Shown: positions 61,241 to 64,000 of the stretch, piece by piece
How positions within the stretch are numbered: the first letter of the stretch is position 1
Layout: each line of letters begins with the position of its first letter
From: Desulfobaculum xiamenense
GTDB taxonomy: Bacteria; Desulfobacterota; Desulfovibrionia; Desulfovibrionales; Desulfovibrionaceae
Assembly: GCF_011927665.1 (NCBI RefSeq)
Contig: NZ_JAATJA010000002.1
Coordinates: 310,001 to 374,000 of the forward strand
DNA length: 64,000 nt
Direction: 5' to 3'
Position numbers and translations under genes: made by a program
Notes under the pieces: model-generated
Seen by the model: only the letters and a program-made list of their open reading frames with translations
Databases searched by the model: none
What the model was told of the DNA's origin: nothing

Positions 61241-61342
61241 ATGACCACCTCCACCCGCAGCAGCATGTTCAGCCTGATGTATTTCTGGCTGTTCTTTATG
61301 TATTTTATGCCGGCCTGCGGTCAGGGATGGAGAGGTTTGTAG
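61241..61342 (+). CDS. Aromatic leader peptide, 33 aa (Phe/Tyr/Trp-rich)
   Basis: A 33-codon frame with codons 10-22 reading MFSLMYFWLFFMYF: five Phe, two Tyr and one Trp in that stretch, plus one Trp at codon 30. No Shine-Dalgarno site is clear. The 3' part (codons for Ala-Cys-Gly, 61313-61320) can base-pair with the terminator that follows. It precedes aroA', aroB' and pheA, so it is a regulatory leader sensing aromatic amino acid supply. Confidence 0.8.
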   Translation: MTTSTRSSMFSLMYFWLFFMYFMPACGQGWRGL

Positions 61343-61402
61343 CCGTACTGTAAACCAGCCTTCATCGGGGCCGCAGGCATCAAGCCTGCGGCCCTTTTTT
61401 TT
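61313..61402 (+). promoter_or_regulatory. Aromatic operon attenuator
   Basis: The terminator is an 11-bp stem (61368-61378 with 61384-61394), a 5-base loop and eight T residues to 61402. GCCTGCGG at 61313-61320 inside the leader is perfectly complementary to CCGCAGGC at 61371-61378, so it forms an antiterminator if a ribosome stalls at the aromatic codons upstream. If the ribosome runs to the stop codon it covers this segment and the terminator forms. Confidence 0.82.
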
Positions 61403-61464
61403 CCATCCGAGGGCTGTGGGCAGGTGCGGGCACGACGGGGCGCAATCTTCAAGGAGACGCAGCC

Positions 61465-62271
61465 ATGATGCTGGGCAAGGCCATTCGCTCGGAACGGATT
61501 TTCGACAGGAACACGCGACGCACGATCATCGTCCCGCTGGATCACGGCGTGAGCGTCGGCCCGATCTACGGTCTCGTGGACCTCAAGGGCACGGTGAACC
61601 AGATCGCCGAGGGCGGCGCCAACGCGGTGCTGATGCATAAGGGCCTGCCGCGCTGCACGCATCGCGGGGCCGGGCGCGACGTGGGCCTCATCATCCATCT
61701 TTCGGCCAGCACCTCGCTGTGCCCCTCGCCCAACGCCAAGACGCTGGTCGGCACCGTGGAGGACGCCCTGAAGCTCGGCGCGGACGGCGTGTCCGTGCAT
61801 GTGAACCTCGGCGACGAGACGGAGCGGCACATGCTGCACGCGCTTGGCGAGGTGAGCTCCCACGCCACGGAGTGGGGCATGCCGGTTCTGGCCATGATCT
61901 ACGCCCGTGGCCCCAAGATCGCCGACGAATACGCTCCCGAGGTGGTCCGCCACTGCGCCCGCGTGGGCGAGGAACTGGGCGCGGACATCGTGAAGGTACC
62001 CTACACCGGCGACCCCGACAGCTTCGCCACCGTCGCCGAGTCCTGCTGCGTCCCCGTCGTCATCGCCGGAGGTCCGAAGCTGGACAGCACGCGCGACCTT
62101 CTGCGCATGGTGCACGACAGCGTGCAGGCGGGCGGCTCCGGCCTCTCGATCGGGCGCAACGTCTTCCAGCACAAGAACGTGACACTGCTCCTCAAGGCTC
62201 TCAACGGCATCGTCCACAAGGACTGGGATCTCGATCAGGCCGTCGACTTCATGGGCGACGAACTGGACTAG
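61465..62271 (+). CDS. aroA': 2-amino-3,7-dideoxy-D-threo-hept-6-ulosonate synthase
   Basis: A 268-residue class I aldolase (DhnA/FbaB-like) of the archaeal-type route that makes the precursor of 3-dehydroquinate. It carries [26 protein letters not shown], the Schiff-base Lys in IVKVPYTGD, and [13 protein letters not shown]. It replaces the DAHP synthase route to shikimate. The partner AroB' follows 25 bp later. GGAG precedes the ATG; the next codon is also ATG. Confidence 0.93.
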   Translation: MMLGKAIRSERIFDRNTRRTIIVPLDHGVSVGPIYGLVDLKGTVNQIAEGGANAVLMHKGLPRCTHRGAGRDVGLIIHLSASTSLCPSPNAKTLVGTVEDALKLGADGVSVHVNLGDETERHMLHALGEVSSHATEWGMPVLAMIYARGPKIADEYAPEVVRHCARVGEELGADIVKVPYTGDPDSFATVAESCCVPVVIAGGPKLDSTRDLLRMVHDSVQAGGSGLSIGRNVFQHKNVTLLLKALNGIVHKDWDLDQAVDFMGDELD

Positions 62272-62296
62272 CGCAAACCACACGGGAAGTGAGACG

Positions 62297-63271
62297 ATGA
62301 AGAAGATATTCGTGCAGGCCGTGCCCTTCGATAAGCATCTGGTGACCCTCGCGCTGGAATCCGGCGTGGACGGCGTCATCGTGGACCCGGCCGACCGGGA
62401 CAAGGTGGCCACCCTCGCCCGTACCGAGGTGCTCGGCACCGACGCCTTCACCTACGTGACCCTTGGTGGCAAGGACGACGAGAAGACCGCCGCCGAGGCG
62501 CTGGCCGCTGGCGGGCGTGTGGTGCTTCGCGAGGGCTGGGAGATCATCCCCGTGGAGAACCTTCTGGCGCAGGGGCAGGGCCTCGGCGTCGAGGTCGCAT
62601 CTCTTGAGCGCGCAGTGCTCGCGGCGGGCATTCTGGAGCGCGGCGTGGACTTCATCGTGGTTCCGCCGTCCGCGTCCGCGGACCTCAAGGCCATCGTGGC
62701 CGAGCTGAAGCTCAGTCAGGGCGTGCTCGACCTCGAAACCGCCACGGTCACCGCCGTGGAGCAGGCCGGGCTGGGCCACCGCGTGTGCGTGGACACACTG
62801 AGCATGCTCCGGCGCGGACAGGGCATGCTGGTGGGCAATTCCAGCGCCTTTACCGTCCTCGTCCATGCCGAGACGGAGTCCAATCCCTACGTGGCCGCGC
62901 GGCCGTTTCGGGTCAACGCCGGTGCCGTGCACGCCTACGTCGTGATGCCCGGCGACCGCACCAACTACCTCGAAGAGCTTTCCGCCGGAACGCAGGTGCT
63001 CATCGTGGACGCGACGGGACGAACCTCCCTTGCCACGGTGGGTCGGGTGAAGGTGGAGGTGCGGCCCATGCTGCTCGTCACGGCCCGTACCGCCGATGGT
63101 ACGCTCGGGCGGGTCTTTCTTCAGAACGCGGAGACCATCCGCGTGGTGCGCGCCGACGGCTCGCCGGTGTCCGTGGTGGAACTGAAGCCTGGCGACGAGA
63201 TTCTCGTGCGGACCGACGCGGCGGGGCGGCACTTCGGCATGCGCATCAGCGAAGACATCAAGGAAGGCTAG
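62297..63271 (+). CDS. aroB': 3-dehydroquinate synthase II
   Basis: A 324-residue protein of the 3-dehydroquinate synthase II family (archaeal AroB'), converting the AroA' product oxidatively to dehydroquinate. Family segments are ALESGVDGVIVDPADRDKV, REGWEIIPVENLLAQ, RVCVDTLSMLRRGQGMLVGNSSAF, SNPYVAARPFRVNAGAVHAYV and YLEELSAGTQVLIVD. It lacks the NAD-binding fold of the ordinary AroB. It is followed two bases later by pheA. Confidence 0.94.
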   Translation: MKKIFVQAVPFDKHLVTLALESGVDGVIVDPADRDKVATLARTEVLGTDAFTYVTLGGKDDEKTAAEALAAGGRVVLREGWEIIPVENLLAQGQGLGVEVASLERAVLAAGILERGVDFIVVPPSASADLKAIVAELKLSQGVLDLETATVTAVEQAGLGHRVCVDTLSMLRRGQGMLVGNSSAFTVLVHAETESNPYVAARPFRVNAGAVHAYVVMPGDRTNYLEELSAGTQVLIVDATGRTSLATVGRVKVEVRPMLLVTARTADGTLGRVFLQNAETIRVVRADGSPVSVVELKPGDEILVRTDAAGRHFGMRISEDIKEG

Positions 63272-63273
63272 TC

Positions 63274-64000
63274 ATGGCGGACCAGAAAGACGACGTGACA
63301 CGCATCCCCGCCAAGCCCGAAGCCGACGAGCGTTTGGGCGTCCTGCGCGGCGAGATCGACGAACTCGATCTGCGCATCGTGGAGCTGTTGAACCGGCGGG
63401 CATCGTGCTCGCTGGAAGTGGGGCGCATCAAGCGTGGCGCGGGGGACTGCATCTTCAAACCCGTGCGCGAGCGGCAGGTCATGGAGCGCCTGCTGGTGCA
63501 TGCCGACTCGCTTCCCGAACGCCACCTGCGCGCCATCTACCGCGAAATCTTCTCCTCCAGCCGCCATCTTCAGCGGCCCCAGCAGGTGGCATACCTCGGT
63601 CCCGAGGGCACCTTCTCCTACTTCGCAGGCATCGAATTCCTCGGCCACAGCGCCGACTACATCCCCCAGAACGATCTTGAAGGCGTGTTCCGCGCCGTGT
63701 CCACCGGCGAGGCCGAGCTTGGCATCGTGCCGCTCGAAAACTCGTTGCACGGCACCGTGGGCCAGAGCCTCGATCTGTTCCTGCGCTTCGGCGTGAGCAT
63801 CCAGAGCGAGCTGTTCTGCAAGATCAGCCACAATGTGCTCGGCATGGGCACCTCGCTTGCCGACGTGCGCCGGGTGTACTCGCACCCGCAGCCGCTGGCC
63901 CAGTGCGCGCGCTGGCTTCGGGCCAACATGCCGAATGCCGTGCTCGTGCCCGTGGAGAGCACCGCCGCCGCTGCGGCCCGCGTTCAGAACGAGCCGGACG
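63274..64000 (+). CDS. pheA: Chorismate mutase / prephenate dehydratase (partial, runs off window)
   Basis: The first 242 codons of a bifunctional P-protein. Residues about 20-100 are an AroQ-type chorismate mutase (LRGEIDELDLRIVELLNRRASCSLEVG, with RERQVMERLL). From about residue 108 the prephenate dehydratase begins with VAYLGPEGTFSYFAG, and contains VPLENSLHGTVGQSLDL and YSHPQPLAQC. The catalytic Thr-Arg and the regulatory ACT region would lie beyond 64000. The operon order aroA'-aroB'-pheA under an aromatic attenuator fits phenylalanine synthesis. Confidence 0.92.
   Translation, partial: MADQKDDVTRIPAKPEADERLGVLRGEIDELDLRIVELLNRRASCSLEVGRIKRGAGDCIFKPVRERQVMERLLVHADSLPERHLRAIYREIFSSSRHLQRPQQVAYLGPEGTFSYFAGIEFLGHSADYIPQNDLEGVFRAVSTGEAELGIVPLENSLHGTVGQSLDLFLRFGVSIQSELFCKISHNVLGMGTSLADVRRVYSHPQPLAQCARWLRANMPNAVLVPVESTAAAAARVQNEPD

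Overview
The window reads as a chromosome segment of a high-GC, anaerobic Desulfovibrionaceae-type sulfate reducer (Desulfobacterota). The markers are a periplasmic tetraheme cytochrome c3 and a second small multiheme cytochrome, a TunR-type tungstate regulator, an AhbA/B-type siroheme decarboxylase (the sulfate-reducer heme route), the futalosine menaquinone pathway (MqnB, MqnD), the archaeal-type aromatic entry enzymes AroA'/AroB', and several selenium- and metal-linked traits. This assignment rests on gene content read by eye; no database search was run. Genes are densely packed on both strands, with good Shine-Dalgarno sites and many hairpin terminators. I saw no rRNA, tRNA, CRISPR array, insertion sequence or prophage.

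Region by region: (1) 21-4831, minus strand: a compact four-gene set coding a [NiFe]-hydrogenase large-subunit-like protein, a HydE-like radical-SAM protein, a NifH-like ATPase and a single NifD-like protein. It is the most unusual locus here. (2) 5.6-9.5 kb: pncC, a DNA polymerase III delta'-type gene, cytochrome c3, and a very acidic repeat protein. (3) 9.9-19.8 kb, minus: purL, an HDOD/PAS/GGDEF signalling protein, then a run with polyprenyl synthase, mqnD, mqnB, a probable 75-residue selenoprotein with an in-frame UGA, and a nucleotide-sugar dehydrogenase. (4) 19.9-27.5 kb: a menaquinone/ubiquinone-type methyltransferase with a histone-H1-like tail, gpsA, siroheme decarboxylase, hemL, a multiheme cytochrome, and an acetyltransferase-deacetylase fusion. 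(5) 27.7-32.4 kb: glnK-amtB behind a sigma-54-type promoter, a TSUP permease, and divergent tunR. (6) 32.7-41.4 kb: an RlmD-like methyltransferase, tiny membrane proteins, a trp-attenuated lone trpB, a cyclic-nucleotide-binding regulator, a glycosyltransferase pair, purU and an MBL hydrolase. (7) 41.5-58.3 kb: PLP decarboxylase, shikimate kinase, HD-GYP, an EndoQ-helicase fusion, cbiR, a DHH phosphoesterase, polA, an aminotransferase, argC and an EAL-HDOD protein. (8) 58.4-64 kb: rmlA, a DUF1614 membrane protein, a MogA/MoaB-like protein, and an aromatic operon (leader peptide, aroA', aroB', pheA) that runs off the right edge.

Two non-coding themes stand out. First, a dispersed intergenic repeat of about 200 bp occurs four times (around 9.7, 25.0, 29.9 and 36.8 kb). 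It has three hairpins, and one hairpin changes sequence while keeping its pairing. Second, two ribosome-mediated attenuators can be read directly: a Trp-rich leader before trpB and a Phe/Tyr/Trp-rich leader before aroA'.

Functional links: polyprenyl synthase, MqnD, MqnB and the UbiE/MenG methyltransferase all serve menaquinone synthesis. AroA', AroB', PheA, shikimate kinase and TrpB serve aromatic amino acid synthesis. HemL and the siroheme decarboxylase feed heme for the cytochromes.
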